In this document: positions 50,007-59,618 of the stretch, piece after piece
How the letters are laid out: each line of letters starts with the position of its first letter
Numbering within the stretch: the first letter of the stretch is position 1
From: Sporolactobacillus pectinivorans
GTDB lineage: Bacteria; Bacillota; Bacilli; Bacillales; Sporolactobacillaceae
Assembly (NCBI RefSeq): GCF_002802965.1
Contig: NZ_NXGA01000001.1
Location: forward strand, 248,452 to 312,451
Direction: 5' to 3'
DNA length: 64,000 nucleotides
Translations under genes and position numbers: made by a program
The notes under the pieces: generated by a model
The model's database searches: none
What the model was told of the DNA's origin: nothing
What the model saw: only the letters and a program-made list of their open reading frames with translations

Positions 50007-52169
50007 CTATATTGAGATTTCCCCATTCCTGCGTCTGAGGGAAACATAAACGTAAAAACAAAGCATCAGGACAGGTATTGAAAATAAAAGAAAATAGGTT
50101 TCTAAACTGATGTAGGGTTTCTCCTGAATGCTGTACGCCTGAAATTTCAGCACCGCATTTTTTATCAGCGTCCCATTTTCCATGAAATGACCGCCTGAGT
50201 AGATGCTCCCCCGGTCATAGCCATTCCCGTAGAGGGCCAGACCAAGTCTGGCGTTGTGTGTACCTCGGATTTGCCTGATTGTGATCATATCCTCCGTTCC
50301 TTGTTCCGATCTTTCTTTTATCATCGAGAAAATCAAATTCTGCCCTGGTTTTACCTGTGCGCTTGAAAAAGTTTTAGAGAATATAAGCTTATGTGTGTTT
50401 AAGTTCATAATGGAGAAGTTATAGATACCGCTTCCTCTTCTATTGAGCGTCCCTACAGACAAGTGTGTAAACGGACCGGTTGCCTCAAAAGTCTGGCGAA
50501 CCGTGTGATGGATGTCGATAAAAGCGTCCTGCACGCCGGCCACCATTTCCTGATCGACGATATATTGCTTTTGCGCTATTTTATTCTGCGTATAACTTGG
50601 GAGATTGATCCAGGCGCACGCGACGACGCCTACCAGTAGAATACCGGACATCGCCAGTTCAGGCAGCCTGCTCTTCATTTTTTGCCTGGGTTGGAATTGT
50701 TCCATACCGTGAATCATGTGCATCAATTCGTCAAAACCAAAAATGGCGCCAAGAAGCATGAACGAGGTAAAGAGCAGGCTGTATCGCGGCTCCGATTCCC
50801 ACAGAAAAGTATAAAAGATAAAATTTCCGAACAGGCAGATCTGAATCAGCAGATTTAGGCTGATCCGTTTCGTTCTAAAGTAATTCATAGCTGAAAGAAC
50901 AAGAAAGGAAATCATGACGATATGGAAAATCTGAATGACATACAGCGTTAACTGATTCTGGTGATTGAAAAGGTACTCATAGGCGGGTGTCTGACTCGTG
51001 GAAACCCGTGTATAGAAGTCATATTCCCTGGCACCCATGCCCCATGTTCCCCCGGTTTTCATCACCCAGAGATAAAGAAGCCCCAACACATTTTTCTGAA
51101 CGATTCTCAATTTGATCTGATTCAGGTCCGCCCTTATTTTATCCTGCTGTGTCGGCTGTTTAAAAGTCAACGCAAAATCGGCACCGGTATACTCGCCGTA
51201 ACGGGACAGCCCGAGCATGATCCAGTGCGTTGGCGGCATCGCCATAGAAGGGTCCGGAGTAAAGCCGAGATGCTCATCATACGCATGAATGGAAAAGCAT
51301 GCACCAGCCATCATAACAGCAATGACGATCAGATTGAGCAGCACTTTCTTCAGTTTAAGAACAAACAGCATATAAATCGCGAGGGCCGGAAGAAACAGAA
51401 TCACATTCGGCCGGATTTCATAACCGATGCCGAGAAGCAGTCCCAATAAGACGAGAAACCTGATCTTCTTGGACTGGTGATATAAATACCAAAGGTACAG
51501 GAGCACAGCAGGAAACATCAGCGTTACTGTATCCGTATAAAAATAAGTGATATAAAGAAATAGCGGGAAGCAAGTCAGCGTCAGCAGCAGGTAAATATTA
51601 GCCATTTTCGCATCAAACAGACGCATGACAAGCTTCCAGGAGAAATAAACGCTAATATTCAACACGATGGCACAGGCCGTCTGATCGATAATCGTATAGT
51701 CAGAGACGTGGATGGTCGCAAGGAGACGATAAAGCCAGTACCTGAGCACAGTGACCGGTACGTTATTCGGATAGATTTTGAAATAACCGGCGCCTGATGC
51801 ATGGCCGTGTGCCAGCAGATAGAGTGCTTCTCCAAAGGTGTGACCGCCATCGATAACCGGCGGCAGGATCGAATGAAAAAAGACAATAATCGCCAGTTCA
51901 GTCAGTCCGATCAATGCACCGAGGCAGATGGTCACAACGCTCAATTCCGAGCGGGTTAATTTTGAAAAAACACGATAGACTGCTATAAAAAACAGAACGA
52001 CGATAGCAGAAAAAATCAGAAGCGAAAGCGATGTACTGAAAATGTGCTGATAACTTTTGATTAACAGTCGATATAAAAGACTGATGATCAGAATGATAGA
52101 AAAACAAACGATGAAAATAATATTGAAAAGCGGGAGTATTCCTTGTCTTAATCGTAAAATCACATTCAC
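50007..52169 (-). CDS. GT-C fold membrane glycosyltransferase
   Basis: 720 residues with about 12 N-terminal membrane helices, a DGGHTFGEALYLLAHG loop after the third or fourth helix and FKIYPNNVPVTVLRYWLYRLL, as in PMT/GT39-like polyprenyl-phosphate-dependent mannosyl or glycosyltransferases. A 150-residue outer domain follows at about 520-680, then a final helix (TYFLLFSIPVLMLCFYVYVSL in part). Probably decorates a wall polymer. Exact sugar unknown. Stands alone with weak ribosome binding site. Confidence 0.72.
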   Translation of the reverse strand: MNVILRLRQGILPLFNIIFIVCFSIILIISLLYRLLIKSYQHIFSTSLSLLIFSAIVVLFFIAVYRVFSKLTRSELSVVTICLGALIGLTELAIIVFFHSILPPVIDGGHTFGEALYLLAHGHASGAGYFKIYPNNVPVTVLRYWLYRLLATIHVSDYTIIDQTACAIVLNISVYFSWKLVMRLFDAKMANIYLLLTLTCFPLFLYITYFYTDTVTLMFPAVLLYLWYLYHQSKKIRFLVLLGLLLGIGYEIRPNVILFLPALAIYMLFVLKLKKVLLNLIVIAVMMAGACFSIHAYDEHLGFTPDPSMAMPPTHWIMLGLSRYGEYTGADFALTFKQPTQQDKIRADLNQIKLRIVQKNVLGLLYLWVMKTGGTWGMGAREYDFYTRVSTSQTPAYEYLFNHQNQLTLYVIQIFHIVMISFLVLSAMNYFRTKRISLNLLIQICLFGNFIFYTFLWESEPRYSLLFTSFMLLGAIFGFDELMHMIHGMEQFQPRQKMKSRLPELAMSGILLVGVVACAWINLPSYTQNKIAQKQYIVDQEMVAGVQDAFIDIHHTVRQTFEATGPFTHLSVGTLNRRGSGIYNFSIMNLNTHKLIFSKTFSSAQVKPGQNLIFSMIKERSEQGTEDMITIRQIRGTHNARLGLALYGNGYDRGSIYSGGHFMENGTLIKNAVLKFQAYSIQEKPYISLETYFLLFSIPVLMLCFYVYVSLRRRNGEISI

Positions 52170-52409
52170 GTCCTCACCTCATAAACATGGCGAACCTGCC
52201 GGATGCCGCATGTACCAGAGATTAGCCTGTTTTGCATGCTGCACCGCATCTGTATAATCATTCGTACGAAATTTTGGAAACGTGAATAACTAATCACTTG
52301 ACCTCGGAAAAATAAAATATGCCAGTTAGTTTTTGTCGAATTTATCTTTCTGGTGGACGAAAGGAGGTCTCCTAAATTAGGTTCGTTAGTCTATCGAGGA
52401 GAAAGGTCA
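52170..52409. other. intergenic stretch
   Basis: Promoter region of the GT-C gene and leftover non-coding sequence; no gene found. AAAGGAGGTC at about 52360 is not followed by an open frame of any length. Confidence 0.4.
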
Positions 52410-52446
52410 ATAAAAAAGAGCCTGCTTCTTAAGCTTAGCTCCTCTT
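52410..52446 (-). terminator. terminator of trpS
   Basis: A GAGC-based stem with T-rich 3' side (GGCTCTTTTTTATT on the minus strand) about 105 nt after the trpS stop. Confidence 0.55.
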
Positions 52447-52549
52447 TATTGTTGGTGCTGATCATTTTTTCCATGTTACACTATCCGTTTATCCCGTCAT
52501 TAAGGTAACAGTTTAACACGTTTACCTAATAAAATAAAAGCAATATTAC

Positions 52550-53545
52550 TTACTTTGAAGTAAAATAATTCAGACTCATAGCTTCCCGAACTTCCCTCAT
52601 CGTTTCTTTCGCCTCAATACGGGCCCTTTTCGTTCCTGCCATTAGAATCTCATCAACTGTTTCAGGATGCTCCTGATAATCCGCCCTTCGCTGTCTCATT
52701 GGTTCCAATAAAAGATTAATGCTCTTAGCAATTTTCCTCTTGCACTCCACGCAACCCATTGTCCCCTTTCTGCAATTCTCACAGATTTCATCCGCACCAC
52801 TCGGACGAAAAACACGATGATAAGCGTAAATCGGACAAATTTCAGGATGACCTGGATCGTTCTTATGGATGCGTTCAGGGTCTGTTTTCGCATCCTTGAT
52901 TTTCTCGTTAACCTCTTGTTCCGTTGAGTCTAACTGGATAGCATTTCCCAGACTTTTACTCATTTTGTTGTTTCCATCTAGACCAACTAAACGAGGAACT
53001 TCGCCTACAAGCGCCTCAGGTTCAACCAGGACGGGACGATACAGTTGATTAAACTTCCGAACAATTTTTCTAGTTTGTTCAATATGGGGCAATTGATCTT
53101 CACCGACTGGAATCAACGTCGCTTTGCAAAAAGTGATGTCCGCAGCCTGACTAACCGGATAACCTAGGAACCCATAATATAAATCCTTATATCCATGTGC
53201 CTCGGCTTCGGACTTAATTGTCGGATTGTGGCGCAAGGCGCTTACGGTGACAAACATCGAGTAGTAAACGGTTAGTTCGGCAATTTCAGGTATAAGTGAC
53301 TGGACAAAAATTGTTGACTTTTCAGGGTCAATACCTGAAGCTAAATAATCCATTGTTATATACCGCACATTTTGTTTAATCATTTCAGGTTTTTCAAAAT
53401 GTGTCGTCAAAGCCTGCACATCAGCAAGTTCAACAAATGTATCGTAATTGTTCTGTAATTCAATACGATTCTTCAGACTGCCAACATAATGACCCAGGTG
53501 AAGTTTTCCAGTAACTCGGTCTCCTGTTAATACTCGTTCGCTCAT
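52550..53545 (-). CDS. trpS: tryptophanyl-tRNA synthetase
   Basis: 331 residues, class I: LHLGHYVGSLKNR (HIGH-type motif), DVQALTTHFEKP, VGEDQLPHIEQTR and NKMSKSLGNAIQL (KMSKS). Residues about 240-270 contain four cysteines (C-x2-C around ICENCRKGTMGCVECKR in part), a zinc-like insertion found in a second TrpRS type. ATG 53545 with AAGGGGGGAC upstream. Controlled by the Trp-specific T-box in its leader. Confidence 0.95.
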   Translation of the reverse strand: MSERVLTGDRVTGKLHLGHYVGSLKNRIELQNNYDTFVELADVQALTTHFEKPEMIKQNVRYITMDYLASGIDPEKSTIFVQSLIPEIAELTVYYSMFVTVSALRHNPTIKSEAEAHGYKDLYYGFLGYPVSQAADITFCKATLIPVGEDQLPHIEQTRKIVRKFNQLYRPVLVEPEALVGEVPRLVGLDGNNKMSKSLGNAIQLDSTEQEVNEKIKDAKTDPERIHKNDPGHPEICPIYAYHRVFRPSGADEICENCRKGTMGCVECKRKIAKSINLLLEPMRQRRADYQEHPETVDEILMAGTKRARIEAKETMREVREAMSLNYFTSK

Positions 53546-53639
53546 CAAACGTCCCCCTTAAAATTTTTCTTGAAAATCCTACATATTTAGAGCACCACCA
53601 ACCATCATCCAAGGCCATCGCCTCCTTCAAGTACACCTA

Positions 53640-53930
53640 CAATAATTAAAAAAACCTCATCCACAAAAGGACGAGGTTATCGTTGTGCCACCTTTTTTAC
53701 TCATAAAAATGATTGGACTGAAGTACGGAAAAAACTGTCTCTTTCGATACTCCTCTCTTGGTAACGGAGAGAGAATCCCGTCATCTGCCTACTTCCTGTC
53801 ATCCGCGACAGTTTCTGCAGAGCGATTCAGAAGCCCATTCGGTATCAGATGGGGACCGGCTCGCACCCCCGCCGGCTCTCTGTGTCCTCATTACTGAAAC
53901 GTACTTGCTCTTCATCAAAATCTTTAGCAT
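53640..53930 (-). promoter_or_regulatory. Trp T-box riboswitch with terminator
   Basis: Leader of trpS. Minus strand shows, in order, stem I with AG-bulge-type sequence and a TGG specifier within GAATGGGC (53840-53830 region), a T-box core AAGGTGGCACAACG (53683-53696), and a terminator CCTCGTCC / GGATGAGG followed by TTTTTTT (about 53648-53678). Uncharged tRNA-Trp would stabilise the antiterminator. Confidence 0.88.
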
Positions 53931-54462
53931 ACTCTTGATAATACACTATAACCCTACTTCGGATATATTGAAAAGTCAAATGGTGCACAATATTCGTATT
54001 TCATTAATTAAAAGCCACACTTTCGGAACCCTGCGCAGTATCCGTTTACGGACATATACAAACCGCACATATTTGACTATGGCCCCTGTTTGGCGTCAAT
54101 GAGAATTTTTAATTGATTGCTGGCATGGTGAAGAAATATTACGATGAACTGATAGAGCAAGGATTCGAAGAGAAGCAGGCGTTATATATTCGAACAAGCT
54201 GAACGGGTTCAAGTAAGGATAGTTCAAGACAATAAAAAAGAATGGCGAAATGATCTTTTCAGAAGAAGGGTTAATCAAGCTGTGTGCTGAATGGTAAAAG
54301 GTTCTTTATTTCCAATCATATAAATACTTAACTACTGCATTGGGATCTGTCTTCATTTCTTTTAATCGCATCGGTCATCACCCCCTTTTATGGTAAAATA
54401 AACCTATCGGTATATGCCGGAGTGACTCGACTTTTTATATCCACTGCAAAGGAGCGTTGAAA
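53931..54462. other. intergenic, no supported gene
   Basis: A 25-codon frame at 54125-54202 (MVKKYYDELIEQGFEEK...) resembles the start of small phage-related proteins but is too short and lacks a clear ribosome binding site. Otherwise nothing. Confidence 0.4.
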
Positions 54463-54621
54463 TTGATCATTCTTCTTATCAGTTGCTTTGCTCTTTCTAT
54501 GACCCTTGTGATCTGTGGATTCATTCTGCAATTTAAGAACCATTCAATTTATGGACGATTAATGCTCCTCACCGGATTCACAATATCTTTAATTCTTGCA
54601 ATCTGCAGTGTTTATATTTAA
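54463..54621 (+). CDS. 52-residue two-helix membrane peptide
   Basis: Starts at TTG 54463 with AAAGGAG 8 nt upstream. Two hydrophobic helices separated by a short basic loop (FKNHSIYGR). No family recognised. First of three consecutive small genes on this strand. Confidence 0.55.
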   Translation: MIILLISCFALSMTLVICGFILQFKNHSIYGRLMLLTGFTISLILAICSVYI

Positions 54622-54646
54622 TAAAAAAGATAGTGAGGTACTTACT

Positions 54647-54769
54647 ATGTCCGTATTCAGTATGTTAGGCTTTGTCTTTGGCTGTTTTGCTTTCTCTTAC
54701 GCAGCAACGGTCGACAAGAAATACAAACAGCTTGAACAAAGATTAAAAAAGCTTGAAGGCAAAAATTAA
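54647..54769 (+). CDS. 40-residue membrane-coiled-coil peptide
   Basis: One N-terminal hydrophobic segment (FSMLGFVFGCFAFSYAA) followed by a basic coiled coil (KKYKQLEQRLKKLEGKN). GTGAGGT lies upstream of the ATG. Looks like a real small gene of unknown role; short peptides of this shape occur in Bacilli. Confidence 0.55.
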   Translation: MSVFSMLGFVFGCFAFSYAATVDKKYKQLEQRLKKLEGKN

Positions 54770-54811
54770 TAAATCGGGAGGGATCTCTATTTTTTATCAG
54801 GAAGTGTTCTC

Positions 54812-55006
54812 ATGAGCAATTTTATACCCTTTTTGCTTCTTCTTTCGTATATTGCTCTCATGATCATATTATCTTTAACTGTCTGTTCTATTGTTCTTCT
54901 GTGTGAGCTTTCCTTATTTCTTGCCATTCTATTTCATAGTGGACTATATTCAGAAAAAGAAAAACCATCGCGGATAACCGTCCGCACATCGGCGGAAGAA
55001 GCGTGA
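54812..55006 (+). CDS. 64-residue hydrophobic peptide
   Basis: Two hydrophobic stretches filling residues 3-45 and a charged tail (SEKEKPSRITVRTSAEEA). AGGAAG upstream of the ATG. No family recognised. Confidence 0.5.
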   Translation: MSNFIPFLLLLSYIALMIILSLTVCSIVLLCELSLFLAILFHSGLYSEKEKPSRITVRTSAEEA

Positions 55007-55015
55007 CTGTTTTTA

Positions 55016-55174
55016 TTATTGAATGCCATAAACATCGTTCAGATTCTCGACCTTCGCTTCTATTTTGTTCAATAATTGAAGTCCATGCTTAGCATTTTTT
55101 ACAGTCGTTTCTGGTCTTTTGATGTAGTAATTCAGCGCATACTTTAAAATTTGCGGCTCGGTATACGCAGTCAT
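55016..55174 (-). CDS. 52-residue basic helical protein
   Basis: Helical, basic N-terminal half and an acidic end. ATG 55174 has GGGGAGAGG upstream; an earlier in-frame ATG at 55204 lacks one. Convergent with the preceding peptide gene. Unknown. Confidence 0.5.
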   Translation of the reverse strand: MTAYTEPQILKYALNYYIKRPETTVKNAKHGLQLLNKIEAKVENLNDVYGIQ

Positions 55175-55326
55175 TCTTCCTCTCCCCTTCGCTTTTGCTT
55201 TCAACCGTAACGCTAAACTTCCCCGATGCTCTCAAAACAGGTATTTTCACTCATCCATGTGTCCCTTTCCCCATTCTTGTATCGTTCATATAATGCAGTA
55301 TCACGTGATGGAAGGAGATAATTACT

Positions 55327-55431
55327 ATGTGCAACACTTGCTACCCAACAACAGGTTATGGCAATACGTTTGTCCTAATTGTTGTTCTGTTCATTCTTTT
55401 GATTATCGTTGGTGTATCATTCGCTTACTAA
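55327..55431 (+). CDS. YjcZ-family sporulation-associated peptide
   Basis: 34 residues: polar start with two Cys (MCNTCYPTTGYGN) then FVLIVVLFILLIIVGVSF, the hallmark of YjcZ family peptides, found in Bacillus spores. Strong GGAAGGAGAT upstream of the ATG. Terminator follows. Supports a sporulating host. Confidence 0.85.
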   Translation: MCNTCYPTTGYGNTFVLIVVLFILLIIVGVSFAY

Positions 55432-55474
55432 AGCGAGGGCTTCTATTAAAATCTACAACATCTCCTTATCTTCG

Positions 55475-55502
55475 GGGCACCATACGCCGGGTGCTCTTTT
55501 TT
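55475..55502 (+). terminator. terminator of the YjcZ-like gene
   Basis: GGGCACC / GGGTGCTC stem (GCACC-atacgcc-GGGTGC) followed by TTTTTTATTT. Confidence 0.85.
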
Positions 55503-55703
55503 ATTTGTCAAGTGTTGAATTTTATTTTCCCAATTTGCCACAATGCTCCAAAGGCGATGCTCATTATTTCGTGTAAAATGAAATCAGGGACGTATTTCTG
55601 TCAACGTTAAGACCGATAAGACAAATATCTAAATGAGTAGTCATCTCTTTAAAATACATCTTGGGCTATATTTGTCCAAAAATATGAAAGAACGGTAATC
55701 GGC

Positions 55704-56237
55704 ATGAGTAATGTCATTGTTATTTATCAAACAAAATATGGATCAACTCAAAAATATGCAAATTGGATCTCCGAAGAATTAAACGCTGATATTTACAAGC
55801 TGTCTGACATAAATGCCGGCATATTAGAAAAATACTCAACGATTATCTTTGGCGGTGCGATCTACGCCAGTGGCATTATGGGATCTCAAAAAGTATCAAA
55901 GTATTTTTCTCAATTATCAGGTAAAAATTTAATAGTGTTTACCGTTGGTTTATCAAATCCTAAAGCCACAAACTATAAAAACATCATCAACAAAAACTTC
56001 ACCGATGCTCTTCAAAAATCAATCTCTTTTTTTCATTTACGCGGTGCAATTGATTATAAAAAATTAACTTTGATTCATCGAATGATGATGCTTTCATTAA
56101 AAAACAAAGTAAAAAAATCTAAAGATACATCTTCTTCTGAAACCAACCTATTTTTAGAAACTTATGGCAAACATATTGATTTCACTGATAAAGCGTCAAT
56201 TAAACCCATTATTGATTATCTTAAAGACCTGGTTTAA
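55704..56237 (+). CDS. flavodoxin-domain protein (HemG-like)
   Basis: 177 residues, flavodoxin fold: the FMN phosphate loop YQTKYGSTQKYANWI, GGAIYASGIMG and TVGLSNPK. Resembles menaquinone-dependent protoporphyrinogen oxidase HemG-type flavodoxins, but could have a different redox role. Single gene, weak ribosome binding site (GAACGGTAATCGGC). Confidence 0.8.
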   Translation: MSNVIVIYQTKYGSTQKYANWISEELNADIYKLSDINAGILEKYSTIIFGGAIYASGIMGSQKVSKYFSQLSGKNLIVFTVGLSNPKATNYKNIINKNFTDALQKSISFFHLRGAIDYKKLTLIHRMMMLSLKNKVKKSKDTSSSETNLFLETYGKHIDFTDKASIKPIIDYLKDLV

Positions 56238-56398
56238 ACGAAATGATCTAACCTCATTACTTCACTTTTTCGTTGTACTGCGAATAAATTTTCCATCGAG
56301 CAGATGACGTAAGGCTTAACTTTTTTGTCATGCTCAAGAACCCAACGAAACAGTTTTAATACCTAGCATTGATTGCCGTCTGATTTCATCCTTTGAAC

Positions 56399-56581
56399 CT
56401 ATTGCTTTTCTTCTTCTGGAAGATGATCAAAGTCAACGAACATTTCTTCATCAAGGCTTACTTCGCCATCAAAACTCTCTTCTATTTCTTCCATAGTCCC
56501 ATCGAGTGAGCAGTAGTATTCTTTTGCTTCCTGTTCTGAATGAGCCGCCACATAAACATTCATTTTGAATACTTTTAGCAT
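56399..56581 (-). CDS. 60-residue acidic protein, phage-like
   Basis: MLKVFKMNVYVAAHSEQEAKEYY at the start, then a strongly acidic C-terminal half. ATG 56581 has AGAGGG upstream; the longer frame to 56815 is unlikely. Similar short proteins occur in prophages and conjugative elements. Unknown. Confidence 0.5.
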   Translation of the reverse strand: MLKVFKMNVYVAAHSEQEAKEYYCSLDGTMEEIEESFDGEVSLDEEMFVDFDHLPEEEKQ

Positions 56582-56682
56582 GAATATTCCATCCCTCTTT
56601 CGCTTTAACTGCGAACTTTGTCTTGATGAAAATAATTGAAATCTTAATATAGAGTGATAAGATATCAAAAAGAAGGTGCGGC

Positions 56683-56874
56683 ATGGAAAAATATAGTTTA
56701 GAAAAACATAGAAAATTAATTGAATCAATACGTTTTTTCGCAATGTTTGCTCTCGGTTTTTTAACAAATTCACATTTATTATTAGCGTTAATATTGGCAC
56801 TTGTACTTGGGGCAACAGACCAAATATTCATTAGGCCAAAATTAAGGCCAAGAGATAAGAGAAACGATTTATAA
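56683..56874 (+). CDS. 63-residue two-helix membrane protein
   Basis: Basic ends, two hydrophobic segments (about 17-30 and 32-48). ATG follows AGAAGGTG. Unknown family. Divergent from the acidic-protein gene. Confidence 0.5.
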   Translation: MEKYSLEKHRKLIESIRFFAMFALGFLTNSHLLLALILALVLGATDQIFIRPKLRPRDKRNDL

Positions 56875-56953
56875 AACTATTTTAGGAGCTTTATATTGTT
56901 CACATTTTTTGTCTTCTCCTTGACCTCTTTCCATCCGTCACGTATTCTCGCTT

Positions 56954-57151
56954 TCAGATCATTTTCCTGTAATGGCTCATACAGGTGAACATTTTGCCGC
57001 CCTTCCATTCGAAACAAGAGAATTCCATCATCGTTTCACCATTCGGATCCTGAAGAGAAAAAGGACAGTGCGCAACCCCAACTTCCTCGTCATCGTCATT
57101 TCCATCATTCTCTTCCCGCCCAACTTCACCTGTTTCTGGCTTTCCTTTCAT
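56954..57151 (-). CDS. 65-residue protein, phage remnant
   Basis: Acidic N-terminal part rich in D/E/G, then CPFSLQDPNGETMMEFSCFEWKG in part. Its ATG overlaps the TGA of the next upstream gene (ATGA), so the two are coupled. A different frame remains open past its end (ENDLKARIRDGWKEVKEK), so it could be frameshifted. No family recognised. Confidence 0.4.
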   Translation of the reverse strand: MKGKPETGEVGREENDGNDDDEEVGVAHCPFSLQDPNGETMMEFSCFEWKGGKMFTCMSHYRKMI

Positions 57152-57357
57152 TCAACCCACGTCTCTGCAAGCAGTGCAATGCGCTTCCGATACTTGTCCA
57201 GGTCTTCCATTAACCGGCTATCCGATATGTTTAACTTAGATGCGATCTTCAGAGAAGAGATTTCGTCCAGATGTATCCCTAAACTCAGATTCAGATCGTC
57301 AAATGTAGGTGCAAGTCCACTTGCGATGAATTCATCAACGGTTTTGGTTTTCCGCAA
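57148..57357 (-). CDS. 69-residue helical protein, phage remnant
   Basis: Helical small protein (KTVDEFIASGLAPTFDDLNLSLG in part). Starts with TTG 57357 preceded by GAGGCAGCAA. Coupled to the following gene. Unknown family; location next to an integrase relic suggests a lost mobile element. Confidence 0.45.
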   Translation of the reverse strand: MRKTKTVDEFIASGLAPTFDDLNLSLGIHLDEISSLKIASKLNISDSRLMEDLDKYRKRIALLAETWVE

Positions 57358-57358
57358 T

Positions 57359-57490
57359 TGCTGCCTCTACCTTGATAACCAGATCAAGCCGTATTTCGGC
57401 ACCCTATGGATCAAGGACATCAAAGCGTATGACTGTCCGTACCTGAACAAATCACTGAAGGACGGTGACGGCCAGTACGTCCTGTAGCGC
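57359..57490 (+). pseudogene. tyrosine integrase relic (core-binding domain)
   Basis: About 40 codons reading YLDNQIKPYFGTLWIKDIKAYD then a scrambled end. The Y(F)G-L-IKDI pattern is the SAM-like core-binding domain of phage integrases; the catalytic domain is absent. It is followed within about 130 bp by a tRNA-Thr fragment, the expected attachment site. Confidence 0.55.
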
Positions 57491-57614
57491 AAAAAGTTGT
57501 GCATAACAAACAAGAATCAAAATCGGTCAGTAAATGGTCAGTGACCATAAAAAAGCAGAAAAACAGCAACGCTCGGAAGAACCGAAAAACGCTGCTGTTA
57601 AAGGATGAAACAAC

Positions 57615-57662
57615 AAAGCTTCCAACTGGACTTAAACCAGCGATCCCTTCCTTACATGGAAG
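57615..57662 (-). repeat. tRNA-Thr(GGT) 3' fragment, attachment-site relic
   Basis: 48 bases that repeat the 3' end to the anticodon arm of tRNA-Thr at 63731-63804, same orientation, with two substitutions and one missing base. Integration into a tRNA gene produces such displaced 3' fragments. Confidence 0.75.
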
Positions 57663-57887
57663 AAAAAGCCGAGTAAAGCCTGTTAGAACAGTGTTTATAA
57701 AGGTTATGTATCCCAGAATGCTTCCCTAGTGAACATCACAGAAAATAGTGCAAAGTAACCGTGGCAATAAACAAGTGGTGTTATTTGACAGTGAAATTAA
57801 GCAAAAAAATATGAACCAGCCCCGTAGAAGAGCTAAGCTCAAGTGATTTCCTACTCAGTGTAAAGCCGTGGGTTAAAATCACCTAGC

Positions 57888-58037
57888 TTACTCAATAATT
57901 CGCTTAATGTGTTTATACTGAGCGGACGGGCTGTCCTTGTTGACTGTAAAGGTTAATCCCATGAGTACGACTGTGAATTTCTGTTCGTTAGGTGTATTAA
58001 TCCTTACCTCTAAGAAAACTGTTTTGCGTTTGCTCAT
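57888..58037 (-). CDS. 49-residue basic protein
   Basis: ATG 58037 with GAGGAGGCGA upstream. Basic, beta-strand rich (VFLEVRINTPNEQKFTVVLM in part). Unknown; within the tRNA-Thr island. Confidence 0.55.
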   Translation of the reverse strand: MSKRKTVFLEVRINTPNEQKFTVVLMGLTFTVNKDSPSAQYKHIKRIIE

Positions 58038-58247
58038 ACGGTCGCCTCCTCGTGTTATTCTTTTACTGTCAACACCTTTAGAGGGTGCGTGAGTTCGCAG
58101 TCCGTAAAGTAGTCCGTAATTACCGCGAGATGTCTGAGGTTCGACTTCTCGTTATATTTTATAATTCAGTTTCTCGCAGAGCCATTTTTTGTGTTGATTA
58201 TTACTTCTGTGGAAGCATGATATTACTTCTCATCATTAATAACTTTA

Positions 58248-59618
58248 TTAGCTCTGTATAATAGGGATTTCAATTGTCACCTGTCCCCCACCAGTCTTAG
58301 AAGAGTTAGCAATGTGAAGCGTTCCTTTATGCAGTTTTACAATAGATTCAGTAACATGCAAACCAATTCCAAAATGAGTTTTTAGAGTTCGACTGGGATC
58401 CCCCATGTAGAACTGTGTAGTAGCTCGTTTTAGATCAATCGGTGAAAATCCCTTGCCATCATTACTAATGCAAAACCGAATTCGATTTTCGTCAGCGTCT
58501 ATGAGCAAATTGATTTTTCCATGTTCTGGGGAATAATCCGTTGCATTCGATACAACATTCATAATCGCTCTTTGAAGCAGTACTGCATCTGCTGTAAAAT
58601 TTTGTGGTAGTTTTTTTTGTAAAAAATCAACCTTCAATTTTTTCGCTGTAGTAAGCCCGTTCACCTGATCCTTCAATTCCTCAATAAATGAATTAATGTT
58701 AATCTCCCGAAAGTGAGTCTGATAACCGGTTTCCGCTTGAGTGAGATCAATAAGCATTTTAATGTATTGCTCCATCTGATCTGCATTTTTTAGAATGTAC
58801 TGAGTAAACTCTATTTGGTCATCGGTTTGTTCTGTATCAGTAAGCAACTCCGCGTTTCCCTGAATAATCGTAAGAGGGGTTTTGACATCGTGAGCAAGTG
58901 CAGATGTTTGTTCTTTTCTTGTCTGTTCCATCTTCCACTGCTGCTCTAGGGAATATTTCAGTTCAGATTTCATATCCGAAATAGATTCAAGAATATGGTT
59001 AAATTCTTTAATCCCGGATGATTGAATTTCAAAATCCAGATTCTTTTCCTTAATTTTTTGGGTCGCATCCATTAATGGACGTAGCTGCTTCCTTAGGTGT
59101 CTAGCAAAAAGTGTTGTGACGACAAAACAAGCTAATAAACTGTTCAGTATGCTAAAAATGATCAGCAATTTGTCAGGGTTCGGAAGGTATCGATTCATCC
59201 AGGAAACGGAATATCGTGAACGAATGTAATAATGAAGTATGACGTATCCGTCATTTCGTGCTATTGATAGATAAACGTCGTCTAGAGAACTGGTGATATA
59301 TTTCCCCTTGGCATATAAAATTGCATTTCTTTTATCAGTCTTGTTCATATTACTATCCAGTTCAGTGAAATTATTGTTCAAGTAAACATACTTCGTTGTA
59401 GGGGGTATCAAATTGCTGTTAAACTTCTTAGCGGCCGCAATTCTTGGTTTCATATTTTTAACCTGTACTTCACTAGAATTAGCGTAAGTGTACAAACCTT
59501 TATTAATCCCTAAAATAAAGAAGGCGTATAAAAGAGAAAGAGCTAGGATTAACGCGAGTACCATTGAAAACAAATATTCCAAGAATACAACTTTCAATGA
59601 CAATCGTTTTTTTTTCAT
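58248..59618 (-). CDS. sensor histidine kinase, SpaK/lantibiotic-immunity type
   Basis: About 456 residues. Two membrane helices (about residues 12-40 and 150-172) flank an outer domain of about 110 residues. Then HAMP-like linker, HisKA with LAHDVKTPLT (phospho-acceptor His about 243), and HATPase with N-box NVVSNATDYSP, GFSPIDL and GIGLHVTESI. Starts at ATG 59618, overlapping the regulator stop (ATGA). Detects a peptide or cell-wall signal and phosphorylates the response regulator encoded just before. Confidence 0.9.
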   Translation of the reverse strand: MKKKRLSLKVVFLEYLFSMVLALILALSLLYAFFILGINKGLYTYANSSEVQVKNMKPRIAAAKKFNSNLIPPTTKYVYLNNNFTELDSNMNKTDKRNAILYAKGKYITSSLDDVYLSIARNDGYVILHYYIRSRYSVSWMNRYLPNPDKLLIIFSILNSLLACFVVTTLFARHLRKQLRPLMDATQKIKEKNLDFEIQSSGIKEFNHILESISDMKSELKYSLEQQWKMEQTRKEQTSALAHDVKTPLTIIQGNAELLTDTEQTDDQIEFTQYILKNADQMEQYIKMLIDLTQAETGYQTHFREININSFIEELKDQVNGLTTAKKLKVDFLQKKLPQNFTADAVLLQRAIMNVVSNATDYSPEHGKINLLIDADENRIRFCISNDGKGFSPIDLKRATTQFYMGDPSRTLKTHFGIGLHVTESIVKLHKGTLHIANSSKTGGGQVTIEIPIIQS

